A stretch of DNA of 43,184 bases from Planctomycetota bacterium (lineage in GTDB: Bacteria > Planctomycetota > Planctomycetia > Planctomycetales > Planctomycetaceae): positions 1 through 43,184 of the forward strand of contig JAQCEJ010000041.1 of assembly GCA_027618475.1 (NCBI GenBank), written 5' to 3'. Below the pieces are notes generated by a model. It had not been told where the DNA came from. It was given only the letters and a program-made list of their open reading frames with translations, and searched no databases. How positions within the stretch are numbered: position 1 is the first letter of the stretch; every line of letters begins with the position of its first letter. Positions 25,307 through 33,174 of the stretch are shown here, in pieces. The translations under genes and the position numbers were made by a program.

Positions 25307-26689
25307 CTACAACAATTCCTCGATCGGTGTAGGGTCTTCCAGCACCGGGTTTGGGCGTCCTTGATGATCGAGGATGTGCATATGTGGGTCGATACCCATC
25401 GCCGTGTAGATCGTCGCGTGAATATGATCGGGACGAAGCGGCCGGTCTTTGGGCGCATAACCTTTGCTGTCGGTCGAACCGACGATCGTTCCCCCTTTGA
25501 TTCCACCGCCGCCGAGCAGGCAGAACATTGATGCCCCCCAGTGGTCGCGACCGGGGGTTCCCTGACTTCCCGGGGGACCGCCGTTGCCACCGTCGTTCAT
25601 CTTGGGTGTGCGGCTGAATTCTCCACAGAGAATCACAACCGTCGATTCCCACATTCCCCGTTGATCGAGGTCGTGTAACAGCGCAGCAACCGATGAATCG
25701 ACCATCGGCAGATAACGTTCCATCTCCGATTGCAAACTCCAGTGATGGTCCCAACCACCGAAATGAACAGTGACGAACGTCGAACCTGCTTCGACGAGAC
25801 GGCGTGCGAGCAACGTACTCTGTCCCCAACTGTGCCGGCCGTAGGTGTCGCGTAAACGTGGATCTTCGCTGTTGATATCGAACGCCTTACGAGCACGTTC
25901 ACCCGATACCATCTGATAGGCTTCTTGATCGAATTTGTCGAGCGCGTCGAATGTCCCTTTACTGTCCATGTCGCGGGAAATCTGATCGAACTTTGACATT
26001 AGAAAACGGCGATCTTGTAGTCGTTGTAACGACAACCCCTGCGCGAGATTCAGATTCTGCACCTGGAAGTTGGCGTTATTCGGGTCGCCGCCAGTCTGAA
26101 ACGGATCGTATTGCACACCGAGATAATTGCCTCCGAAGTAACCGGGGGCCAAACCGATACTTGATGCCACAGGAACAGACACGTAGGGTGGCATGCCTGC
26201 TTCGCGCGAGCCTCGTTTCATTGCGATCAGCGAACCGATCGACGGAAATTTACCCGTGCTATTCGCACCACTGACACCCATATTTTTAGTCGTCAACATC
26301 CGGTGACCACCGGCGAAATGGTCGCCGGTTCCGTGCGCCAATGATCGGACGATCGAAAACTTGTCAGCAACCTGTGCCTGAAGAGGAAAGAGTTCTGAAA
26401 TTTCCATTCCCGGCACATTCGTGGGAATAGGATTCCAGATTCCACGATTTTCGGCGGGAGCCTGCGGCTTCATATCATAGAGGTCGAGATGACTCGGTCC
26501 GCCGTCGAGCCAGATCAGTATGGCGGAGATATCTTTCTTGCTGCCGGATTGTTCCGCAGCCGAGGCTTTGGCGCGGAGGACTTGCGATAATCCCGCCGAG
26601 GCCATACCTGCGACACCAAATTGCACAAAACTTCGCCGGCACATGCCGTCACAATATGGGTTGCTGTTACCGAGATCGATGCGGAACAT
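25307..26689 (-). CDS. DUF1501 protein (exported, sulfatase-like)
   Basis: This 460-residue DUF1501 protein has a twin-arginine-type start (CRRSFVQFGVAGMASAGL) and an AxA-like region (AKASAAEQ), so it is probably exported folded. The body carries family blocks IWLDGGPSHLDLYDMKP, GCxxGxDH-like GRDHWGASMFCLLGGGGIKGG, and a C-terminal MGIDPHMHILDHQGRP. DUF1501 belongs to the alkaline-phosphatase/sulfatase fold and is hugely expanded in planctomycetes, usually next to DUF1553 cytochrome proteins. No such partner is here. AAGGAG lies 7 nt before the ATG. The region upstream of this gene was invaded by the IS at 26739. Function unknown. Confidence 0.92.
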   Translation of the reverse strand: MFRIDLGNSNPYCDGMCRRSFVQFGVAGMASAGLSQVLRAKASAAEQSGSKKDISAILIWLDGGPSHLDLYDMKPQAPAENRGIWNPIPTNVPGMEISELFPLQAQVADKFSIVRSLAHGTGDHFAGGHRMLTTKNMGVSGANSTGKFPSIGSLIAMKRGSREAGMPPYVSVPVASSIGLAPGYFGGNYLGVQYDPFQTGGDPNNANFQVQNLNLAQGLSLQRLQDRRFLMSKFDQISRDMDSKGTFDALDKFDQEAYQMVSGERARKAFDINSEDPRLRDTYGRHSWGQSTLLARRLVEAGSTFVTVHFGGWDHHWSLQSEMERYLPMVDSSVAALLHDLDQRGMWESTVVILCGEFSRTPKMNDGGNGGPPGSQGTPGRDHWGASMFCLLGGGGIKGGTIVGSTDSKGYAPKDRPLRPDHIHATIYTAMGIDPHMHILDHQGRPNPVLEDPTPIEELL

Positions 26690-26738
26690 GAGGTACTCCT
26701 TATAAGGCGGGGTAACCGTCCGGTGGGTCCATTCGGGC

Positions 26739-26757
26739 TAGCAGCCCGTTGAAAAAG
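26739..26757. repeat. Left terminal inverted repeat of the IS
   Basis: TAGCAGCCCGTTGAAAAAG, identical to the reverse complement of 28242-28260. Confidence 0.93.
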
Positions 26758-26776
26758 GCCTTTTTCTCTGCCAGTT

Positions 26777-28165
26777 TTATATCGCTACGAGCGCCGAGCC
26801 GGTTTGTGAAAAACTTGCGTCGAAGGTTCCCCGGATGAACAAACAGTCGTTCGGTGGCTCCCATCGACGCTTGGACGCGTTTCTGAAGCACTCCAGCACG
26901 CCAATCAGCGCAGCCAACAGCGCCGCCAGCCCCTGCAGACACCTGGGCTTGCCCACGCCGAACAGTTTGAGCATGATCAGACCCAGGTTTCTCGCCGCTG
27001 CCACCATCTGATAGCGCTTCGTCACCTTCTCGATCCCTCGCAACCACGTGCGTCTTGCGCCCCCCGTCTCGCAGGTATGAGCGAAACTCCGCTCGACCCG
27101 TTCGCTGCGCTGCTTCTGCAAGCGCTGGCCGCGAGCACCTTTGTTCCGCCGACGGTTCGCACGATAAGCCGCTTCGAAGTCCTCAGGCTTGTCGGTCCAG
27201 CGTCGCTCGTGATTCAACTCCGACTCCGCGATATAAGTTCGCGTTCCATAGGTTCCCAACTCCCGGCAGCCGAGCAGCGTCTGGTTCGAGTGATAGCCTT
27301 TGTCTGCCACCGCCTCTTCGATCTCGCTGACCCCCCCCGCCTGTTCCAGGTTGTCGGCGGCGTGACTGAGACTTTCCGTCAGCGTGTGCATGTCCGCTTG
27401 ATGGCCCTGATAAATCGTCGCAGCGAGAATGAATTCGCTGTCGAGATCGATCGTGTGTTCGGCCTTGTACGACAGATGCGTCGTGCCGTCTTTCATCTTC
27501 ATAATGCGGGCAGCGGGATCGCTCGGAGATGCCCACTCGTCGTTCGAAACCTTCTTGTCCTTGCGGTTTTTATCGAACTTTCGCAGGTCGTCGTCAGTCT
27601 CGATCGGCACGCCCGCCGCCTCAGCCAAACCGCGAACGTAGGCTTTCCAGTCGTCGCCGGTGTCTTTGCGGACGATCGATTTCATCGCCGCGTTCGCTTC
27701 CAGCAACGTCGAATCGACGGCCACCGTCTTGTTCGAGAGCAGTCCGAACTCGTCCGCCAGCTTCAGCACGAAGGCAAACACCTGCTCGTGGACTTCCAGC
27801 GGGATCCGCACGCCGATCCGCGACAGACTCGAATGATCGGGCGTCTCTTCGTTGTAGGCATACCCCAGAAACGCCGACAGCGACCGGCTGTCCGCACATC
27901 GCCAGGCGATGCCCCGCTGCGAGTCGATCCCTTCGAAGTAGCCGATAAACAGCATGCGGAAGTAGACCCCCGGAGGAATGCCCCGCCGCCCCATCTTCTG
28001 GGCGTAGTACGGTGCGCAGGTCTCTTCGATCCAGCGATCGAAGTCTCCTTCGGCGAGCAGGGCGTTGAGCTTGTCGTAAAACACGTGACGAGGCACGTCC
28101 GGCAGCGAATCGGTTTCGATCCAGAATTCCTGCTGCCGTTCTTGCGGTTTGCGTCCGAGACTCAT
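26777..28165 (-). CDS. IS1182-type transposase (DDE)
   Basis: From the ATG at 28165 (GGAAA about 9 nt upstream) the product is 462 residues; a longer frame starts with TTG at 28237. The N-terminal DUF772-type domain (DVPRHVFYDKLNALL, GIPPGVYFRMLFIGYFEG) is followed by a DDE_Tnp_1 catalytic core. The candidate acidic residues are the Asp in VAVDSTLLEAN, the Asp in VADKGYHSN and a Glu in SERVERSF. The C-terminal arginine-rich tail (RANRRRNKGARGQR) fits the family. No frameshift or internal stop is visible, so the enzyme should be functional. Confidence 0.92.
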   Translation of the reverse strand: MSLGRKPQERQQEFWIETDSLPDVPRHVFYDKLNALLAEGDFDRWIEETCAPYYAQKMGRRGIPPGVYFRMLFIGYFEGIDSQRGIAWRCADSRSLSAFLGYAYNEETPDHSSLSRIGVRIPLEVHEQVFAFVLKLADEFGLLSNKTVAVDSTLLEANAAMKSIVRKDTGDDWKAYVRGLAEAAGVPIETDDDLRKFDKNRKDKKVSNDEWASPSDPAARIMKMKDGTTHLSYKAEHTIDLDSEFILAATIYQGHQADMHTLTESLSHAADNLEQAGGVSEIEEAVADKGYHSNQTLLGCRELGTYGTRTYIAESELNHERRWTDKPEDFEAAYRANRRRNKGARGQRLQKQRSERVERSFAHTCETGGARRTWLRGIEKVTKRYQMVAAARNLGLIMLKLFGVGKPRCLQGLAALLAALIGVLECFRNASKRRWEPPNDCLFIRGTFDASFSQTGSALVAI

Positions 28166-28241
28166 GCGAGCGGTTTCCGGGGCGTCGGGGGATGGATTAG
28201 AAATCGCGAATATCGAAAATAGCGGCGCGTCCGTCAAGTGA

Positions 28242-28260
28242 CTTTTTCAACGGGCTGCTA
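28242..28260. repeat. Right terminal inverted repeat of the IS
   Basis: The reverse complement reads TAGCAGCCCGTTGAAAAAG, a perfect match to the left end. It ends 2 bp before the ATG of the pilin-like gene. Confidence 0.93.
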
Positions 28261-28262
28261 AT

Positions 28263-28589
28263 ATGAGCTTCATCAAGAAGCTGTGGAGCGACGACGCAGG
28301 TTTCGTCGTTACCAGTGAATTAGTTCTGGTCGGTACCGTCCTGGTGATCGGCCTCACGGTCGGAATGACGTCCTTGCGCGACCAGGTCGTGCAGGAACTT
28401 GGCGATCTGGCGATCTCGATCGGCAGCGTCAACGAAAGCTACTCGTACTCTGGCGTTACGGGACACACGTCGTCAGTCGCCGGTTCGATCTTCGAAGATG
28501 GATTCGATTATTGCGAAGAAGACAGCGACCCGTCCACGTCCGGTGCGGCCTGCCTGAGATTCGATTTTCCGGCACAACCGGAACTCTAA
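28263..28589 (+). CDS. Flp-pilin-like small membrane protein
   Basis: The 108-residue product has a short charged head (MSFIKKLWSDDAGFVV), then one hydrophobic helix (SELVLVGTVLVIGLTVGM, about 18-35) with the conserved Glu of Flp/TadE pilins near its start. An acidic, low-complexity C-terminal half follows, with two cysteines. This pattern recurs in planctomycete Flp-like proteins. The IS ends 2 bp upstream, so the original leader and any ribosome site were displaced; nothing like a Shine-Dalgarno sequence precedes the ATG now. Either the gene is silenced, or it is driven by read-out from the IS end. It is followed by a strong terminator. Confidence 0.75.
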   Translation: MSFIKKLWSDDAGFVVTSELVLVGTVLVIGLTVGMTSLRDQVVQELGDLAISIGSVNESYSYSGVTGHTSSVAGSIFEDGFDYCEEDSDPSTSGAACLRFDFPAQPEL

Positions 28590-28714
28590 TCCGTTTGACA
28601 ATGTCGCGTGAATTGACGCTTTCAGCAGACATCTGTTGAAAGGGAATCACCGCGTCGACATCTTCAAACGGTCGTTACGTGTTTTGAACGTATTACCTGG
28701 TTTGACTAGTCAAG

Positions 28715-28753
28715 AAGCCTCAGGTTGAAGTGAATTCAATCTGAGGCTTTTTT
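28715..28753 (+). terminator. Strong intrinsic terminator after the pilin-like gene
   Basis: AAGCCTCAGGTTGAA (28715-28729) and TTCAATCTGAGGCTT (28735-28749) form a nearly perfect 15-bp stem with one G-T wobble and a five-base loop. The stem runs into a T-tract (28748-28753) on the plus strand. It is the clearest rho-independent terminator in the window. Confidence 0.9.
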
Positions 28754-28813
28754 ATTGACGACGTCTCGCGAATTGACGGTGATCCGCAGCCCGGATATTC
28801 TCGTTTCCATACA

Positions 28814-29530
28814 TTGGGAATCGTGAATCAATGGCACCGGAGGTACGGTTTGGAATTCGTGATCGTCATCTTCATCGTTCTCTTTCTTTTCGTCGGCTAC
28901 TTCGGCCATCGGCAAGCCGTAAAACGCCGGCAGGAGCTGAGTCACTGGGCAAAGACGCTCGGACTGGTCTTTTGCGCCGATAAAGATCGCAGTTTTGACG
29001 ACCGATTCTCCGAATTCTCGCATCTGCAGCAAGGGAGCAATCGCTACGCCTACAACATCATCGAAGGTCGCTACAACAAATACTCGTTCTCGGCGTTCGA
29101 TTACCACTACGAAACCCATTCGACCGATTCCAAAGGACGCCGCGAAACGCATCATCACTATTTTTCCGCCGTCGTCGTCGATACCGGTTTTCCGCTCAAG
29201 CCGTTGTTCATCCGCAACGAAACGATTTTCGATAAAGTTGGCGAATTCTTCGGTTTCGATGACATCGATTTCGAACTCGCCGAGTTCAGCCGCGAGTTTA
29301 TGGTCAAGAGCCCCGACCGTCGCTGGGCGTTTGATGTCTTGCATCAGGAATCGATGGAGTTCCTGCTCGCCTCGCCCCGTTTCACGCTCGATATGCAGAA
29401 TCGTCGCGTGCTGGCTTATCGCTCGGGAACACTATCGGTTGCCGAGTTAGAGCAGGGACTCGACGTTGTCACCGGGCTGATCGATCGACTTCCCGATTCG
29501 GTTGTCCGCGAATTGAAGGAGGCACACTGA
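28814..29530 (+). CDS. Hypothetical membrane-anchored protein coupled to lemA
   Basis: This 238-residue protein has one N-terminal membrane helix (FVIVIFIVLFLFVGYFG, about 15-31), a basic stop-transfer stretch (KRRQEL), and a soluble domain of about 190 residues. That domain includes FDYHYETHS, RRETHHHYF, and a C-terminal region ending LPDSVVRELK. It resembles uncharacterised proteins encoded beside lemA in planctomycetes. The start is uncertain: TTG at 28814, or GTG at 28823. The stop codon overlaps the lemA ATG (TGATG), indicating translational coupling and a shared function at the membrane. I do not recognise a named family. Confidence 0.7.
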   Translation: MGIVNQWHRRYGLEFVIVIFIVLFLFVGYFGHRQAVKRRQELSHWAKTLGLVFCADKDRSFDDRFSEFSHLQQGSNRYAYNIIEGRYNKYSFSAFDYHYETHSTDSKGRRETHHHYFSAVVVDTGFPLKPLFIRNETIFDKVGEFFGFDDIDFELAEFSREFMVKSPDRRWAFDVLHQESMEFLLASPRFTLDMQNRRVLAYRSGTLSVAELEQGLDVVTGLIDRLPDSVVRELKEAH

Positions 29531-30099
29531 TGGATGGTCTGGATGGTCCTCTGATCGTACTATTTGCCATCCCCGTGGTGGGGTTAATCTGGTTCATCGC
29601 CGGGTTCAACGCGCTCGTTCGGATACGAAACCACTGCCGCGAATCGTGGTCGAACATCGACACTGAACTCAAACGGCGCTACGACCTGATTCCCAATCTC
29701 GTGAACACCGTCAAAGGCTACGCTGCCCATGAGAACGAACTCTTCGAACGGGTCACACAGGCTCGTAACACGGCGTTGACGAGCAACGGTTCCCCCGCCT
29801 CGCAGGCTGCGGATGAAAACAACCTCGTGCGCGGCGTACGCCAGCTTTTCGCCGTCGCCGAGAGTTATCCCGACCTCAAAGCGAGCAAGAATTTTCTTGC
29901 GTTGCAAGACGAACTCTCAAACACCGAAGACCGCATTCAACGGGCAAGGCGGTTCTACAACGCAAACGTTCGCGATTTGAACACGCGCATCGAAGTCGTG
30001 CCATCGAACCTCATCGCGAACTGGTTCGGGTTTCAGAAGGAAGAGTATTTTGAAGTTGAGGACGCCATCGTACGCGAAGCACCGGCGGTGTCGATGTGA
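29530..30099 (+). CDS. lemA: LemA family membrane protein
   Basis: This 189-residue protein has a single N-terminal membrane helix (LIVLFAIPVVGLIWFIAGF) followed by a helical cytosolic bundle. The LemA signatures are ESWSNIDTELKRRYDLIPNLV (about 38-58), ARNTAL, and the C-terminal ARRFYNANVRDLN with NWFGFQKEEYFE. LemA proteins are widespread and of unclear function, often paired with membrane proteases or TPM proteins. Here the partner is the 238-residue membrane protein, coupled by a 1-bp overlap. It converges on the Nramp-like gene 13 bp away. Confidence 0.94.
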   Translation: MDGLDGPLIVLFAIPVVGLIWFIAGFNALVRIRNHCRESWSNIDTELKRRYDLIPNLVNTVKGYAAHENELFERVTQARNTALTSNGSPASQAADENNLVRGVRQLFAVAESYPDLKASKNFLALQDELSNTEDRIQRARRFYNANVRDLNTRIEVVPSNLIANWFGFQKEEYFEVEDAIVREAPAVSM

Positions 30100-30112
30100 T
30101 GGAGTTCGCCAT

Positions 30113-31756
30113 CTACCCCGTAATCTTCTTAACCTCCGAATAGACGCCCCAGAGGCCGCTGACCATCATCCCGATGCACGAGACGATCAGTGCGATGTCC
30201 CAGATCAATCGGGGCGTCAATCGGGCATCGGTACGCCTGTAACGGAAGAAGAGGGCGGCGAATCCTAGTATCGGCAGCATGGCACCTTGCATAATGCCTG
30301 CCACGCGAACCATCTTCGGCGGATCGGGATGAAACCAGTAGATGATCATCGAAACCATCGGCAAGGCGACCGACAACGCCTGTACCGCGCGACGAGATAA
30401 CTCTTTCTGTTCGGGTTTGATGACCTTCATCACTTTCAATACATCGGCCAGCATGCGGGCGTTGCTGGCGTTGGCGACGAGAAACGTCGAATAAAGCACC
30501 GCGATCGCACCAATCAGGAACAGCCACGTGGCGTATTCACCAAAGACCGGTCCGTAGGCCATCGCCAGCGTCGAGACCATCCGCATGTCGGAGGGATCGC
30601 CGCCAAGCTGATAGAGGACGACAGCCCCCATCAGATAAAACGCGATGGTGGCAATTGTGTAGAGAACCATCGACGAGAACGAATCGTACAACATGATCTT
30701 CATCCAGCCTTTGGCGCGGGTCGACCAGGCGGTGCTTTCATCGCGCGGGCCGATGAATTTTCCGTACCCCTTTTCGAGGCACCAGTAGGGATAAGCAACC
30801 AGTTCCGAGGCGCCGACGCCGATGATGCCGAACGCCGCGAGTGCCATCGCCAGGGGATCGATCCCACTGCTTGTCATGGCTGGTCGCTGAAACGACAGCC
30901 CATGCCAGACGTCCGCCGCGGTGATGCTCCACTTCTCGGTCGACTGCAGCGCGCAAACGTTGCCAATCGTGATGAATGTAAACATCACGACGAGAAACGT
31001 CGAAATTGTCTGAATGAGGCCGTAGCGACCGGCGAACAACAATGCCGACGTCGCCACCGTCACGAGCGCGGCCCAGATCTTGTCGTCGTATGTGTAGGGA
31101 TCGTTCCATCCGGTCTTCTCGCGAGCGGCGGCGAGAGCCTGTTCTCCCTTTTCCCCTGCCTTCGTCAAAGCGGTACCGATTCGACCATGTGCGGTGAGAA
31201 TGCGTTCTCTCTCTTTCGGTTCGAGATCAGCAAACGGCTCAGTACTCTTCTGTATCACATCGTCCCATCCCACGAATGACACTAGCTCTTTTTGCGAGGG
31301 AACCATCACAGCGTCGACGTAATCTCCGGTAACGGGAAACGTGAGAGCCAGCGATTGTCCCACGCCGCCGACGATGCCGCCGAGTTGCGCCATGATGAAG
31401 GCCATCATCACCAGCCAGCACCAGATAATCCAGTTGATGCCAAACCGGGGGCCGGGAACACCGTCGAGAGCGGTGAGCGTTGTTTCTCCATGCGTAATGG
31501 CATGACGGCCGAGTTCGATTTGCACGAAGACTTTGATGACGCAGCCGGCGATGATCAGCCAGAGCAACGTCATGCCGGCCTGAGCGCCGGTTTTCGTCGT
31601 GGCGATCAATTCGCCTGAACCGACGATGCTGCCGGCGATAATCATACCGGGACCAAGGCGACGAACGATGCCCATAAAGTGACGAGGGGGATCGATCGGC
31701 GACTGTTCGATGTCAGCGGACGAATTGTGCTGCTGCGCGTCAATGGGCTGCGACAT
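30113..31756 (-). CDS. Nramp-like transporter lacking the canonical metal motifs
   Basis: This 547-residue membrane protein has the Nramp/LeuT-like pattern of about 11-12 helices. TM1 reads GPGMIIAGSIVGSGELIATT: where Nramp metal transporters have DPGN, this has GSGE (residues 46-49). In TM6 the usual MPH is replaced by a VAY sequence (GASELVAYPYW, about 315-325). The Asp, Asn and Met ligands for Mn/Fe are thus missing. A hydrophilic insertion of about 85 residues (143-227) lies between two helices. It is probably a transporter of other ions or solutes. It has no visible Shine-Dalgarno sequence and converges on lemA. Confidence 0.82.
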   Translation of the reverse strand: MSQPIDAQQHNSSADIEQSPIDPPRHFMGIVRRLGPGMIIAGSIVGSGELIATTKTGAQAGMTLLWLIIAGCVIKVFVQIELGRHAITHGETTLTALDGVPGPRFGINWIIWCWLVMMAFIMAQLGGIVGGVGQSLALTFPVTGDYVDAVMVPSQKELVSFVGWDDVIQKSTEPFADLEPKERERILTAHGRIGTALTKAGEKGEQALAAAREKTGWNDPYTYDDKIWAALVTVATSALLFAGRYGLIQTISTFLVVMFTFITIGNVCALQSTEKWSITAADVWHGLSFQRPAMTSSGIDPLAMALAAFGIIGVGASELVAYPYWCLEKGYGKFIGPRDESTAWSTRAKGWMKIMLYDSFSSMVLYTIATIAFYLMGAVVLYQLGGDPSDMRMVSTLAMAYGPVFGEYATWLFLIGAIAVLYSTFLVANASNARMLADVLKVMKVIKPEQKELSRRAVQALSVALPMVSMIIYWFHPDPPKMVRVAGIMQGAMLPILGFAALFFRYRRTDARLTPRLIWDIALIVSCIGMMVSGLWGVYSEVKKITG

Positions 31757-31846
31757 AGGAATTCGAACTTCTCAGCAGAGATATGTGAACGAGTAATTAT
31801 GAACTCACGATACTCCGAATGCCGACATCATGCAAACGTGTGGAAT

Positions 31847-31876
31847 CGGAAGTGACACAGAAACAGAACACTTCCG
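31847..31876. repeat. Inverted repeat CGGAAGTG-N14-CACTTCCG
   Basis: Perfect 8-bp arms (31847-31854 and 31869-31876) flank 14 bp. The site lies between ribD (3' end at 31950, minus) and the Nramp-like start at 31756, about 90 bp before the latter. On the minus strand it may be a binding site for the transporter gene or a weak terminator for ribD; no T-tract follows. Confidence 0.4.
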
Positions 31877-31949
31877 TTGTTGTCGATTATCCTGCATATC
31901 TACAGACCTGTCACCCAGTCGATAGCCGGTGTCACGCAACGAAGGGGGT

Positions 31950-33077
31950 TCATCGCAGAACAGCCGCGATGGATTGCGTATGGATGTAGATGTCGTCTGC
32001 GAGATGTTCGACGGCGAGCGGTTCGAACGATGCGTCAGGAACGCTGAGCATGCCTGCACCACCGATCGGCGTCTTAGCGTCGGCGCCTCCGATGATCTTG
32101 GGAGCGATGAAAACATGGCATTCGTCGATGAGCTGTGCATCGAATGCTGCGCCAAGCAGCTCGCCCCCCCCTTCGATGAGAAGATTCGTCGTTTGGCGAC
32201 GGCCCAGTTCGTCAATCAGCCATTTTAATGAGACACGGGAATGATCGGTTTCACCACGTGTCGAGTCAGAAATCACCTCGATGCCGGCAGAACGCAGCAA
32301 CTCGACCTGCTCAGCCGGAGCAGCGGGTGTGCAGGCGACAATGACGGGAACGGTAGCAGCCGACTGCACGAGTTGCGACGTGAGCGGAAGCCGGGCGTGG
32401 CTGTCGACCACGATTCGTACCGCCGTGCGCGGGCCGGGAGGCCGTGCCGTTAACAGCGGGTCATCGGCGAGAACAGTACCGATGCCGACCATAATGGCAT
32501 CCATCCGTCCGCGTAATTCGTGGACTTTCGCGCGCGACGTTTCGTTCGAGATCCATTGCGAATGCCCGGTCGACGTGGCGATCTTGCCGTCGAGCGACAT
32601 CGCCCATTTCGCATGAACGTAGGGTTGCCCGAGCATCACCCCTTTGGCAAACGGCGCGGTGAGTTTGCGGGCGGCCCGTTCGAGCAGACCGGTTTCGACC
32701 TCAACACCTGCTTCTCGAAGACGTGCCATCCCCTGCCCCGCTGCATGGGTCGCCGGGTCGATTCGCGCCACGACGACTTTTTTAATTCGTGCAGCGAGAA
32801 TCGCATCGGTACACGGACCGGTTTTGCCATGATGACAACATGGTTCGAGCGTGACGAACATCGTCCCTCCGCGAGCCCGATCACCGGCGTTCGCGAGAGC
32901 GACGACTTCGGCGTGGGGTCCGCCGAAGCGCGAGTGAAACCCCGATGCGATCTCGTTGAGTTCGTCATCGACAATCACGGCGCCGACCGGTGGATTCGGC
33001 TCGACCGTTCCCACCCCCTGACAGGCAAGATCCAGTGCATACTGCATCACAGCTTCGTGGTGAGGAAAAGATAACAT
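31950..33077 (-). CDS. ribD: Bifunctional riboflavin deaminase/reductase
   Basis: RibD deaminates and then reduces the pyrimidine intermediate of riboflavin synthesis. The 375 residues include the deaminase domain with zinc site HAE (GGPHAEVVAL) and PCCHHGKTGPC, the NPPVGAVIVDD signature, and a reductase domain with KWAMSLDGKIAT, SRAKVHELRGRMDAIMVGIGTVLADDP and LLIEGGGELLGA. Both domains are complete. It stands apart from other rib genes, which is common in planctomycetes. It starts with ATG at 33077, downstream of the SEC-C protein gene. Confidence 0.95.
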   Translation of the reverse strand: MLSFPHHEAVMQYALDLACQGVGTVEPNPPVGAVIVDDELNEIASGFHSRFGGPHAEVVALANAGDRARGGTMFVTLEPCCHHGKTGPCTDAILAARIKKVVVARIDPATHAAGQGMARLREAGVEVETGLLERAARKLTAPFAKGVMLGQPYVHAKWAMSLDGKIATSTGHSQWISNETSRAKVHELRGRMDAIMVGIGTVLADDPLLTARPPGPRTAVRIVVDSHARLPLTSQLVQSAATVPVIVACTPAAPAEQVELLRSAGIEVISDSTRGETDHSRVSLKWLIDELGRRQTTNLLIEGGGELLGAAFDAQLIDECHVFIAPKIIGGADAKTPIGGAGMLSVPDASFEPLAVEHLADDIYIHTQSIAAVLR

Positions 33078-33112
33078 CGTTAATGCAACTGCATGAGAAG
33101 GACACTGGCAAA

Positions 33113-33131
33113 GCCGGTGGCAACCACCGGC
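33113..33131. repeat. Hairpin GCCGGTGG-CAA-CCACCGGC
   Basis: A perfect 8-bp GC-rich hairpin with a 3-base loop lies in the 97-bp spacer between the SEC-C gene stop (33175) and the ribD start (33077). On the minus strand it is followed only by TTT, so termination would be weak. It resembles dispersed palindromes found between planctomycete genes. Confidence 0.5.
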
Positions 33132-33174
33132 CGTTTACTTTTCCTGTCTCGGGATTCTGGAACTCGACTCGTTA

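Larger units (their letters stand above)
26739..28260 (-). mobile_element. Complete IS1182-type insertion sequence
   Basis: The element is 1,522 bp between outer ends of perfect 19-bp inverted repeats (TAGCAGCCCGTTGAAAAAG) and encodes a single transposase on the minus strand. The outermost TA could be a target duplication (TA on both sides of 17-bp repeats). Alternatively, CTAG on the left and CTAA on the right may be a 4-bp duplication with one change. Both ends and the transposase frame are intact, so the copy looks recent and possibly active. It separates the DUF1501 gene from a Flp-pilin-like gene and ends 2 bp before the latter's ATG. Confidence 0.93.

Noticed and set aside
27077-28222. 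381-codon plus-strand frame inside the IS
   Set aside because: It is the antisense shadow of the transposase gene; composition is arginine-rich and without domains.
31805-32215. 136-codon minus-strand frame overlapping the ribD 3' end
   Set aside because: Out-of-frame shadow of ribD, serine/arginine-rich and without motif.
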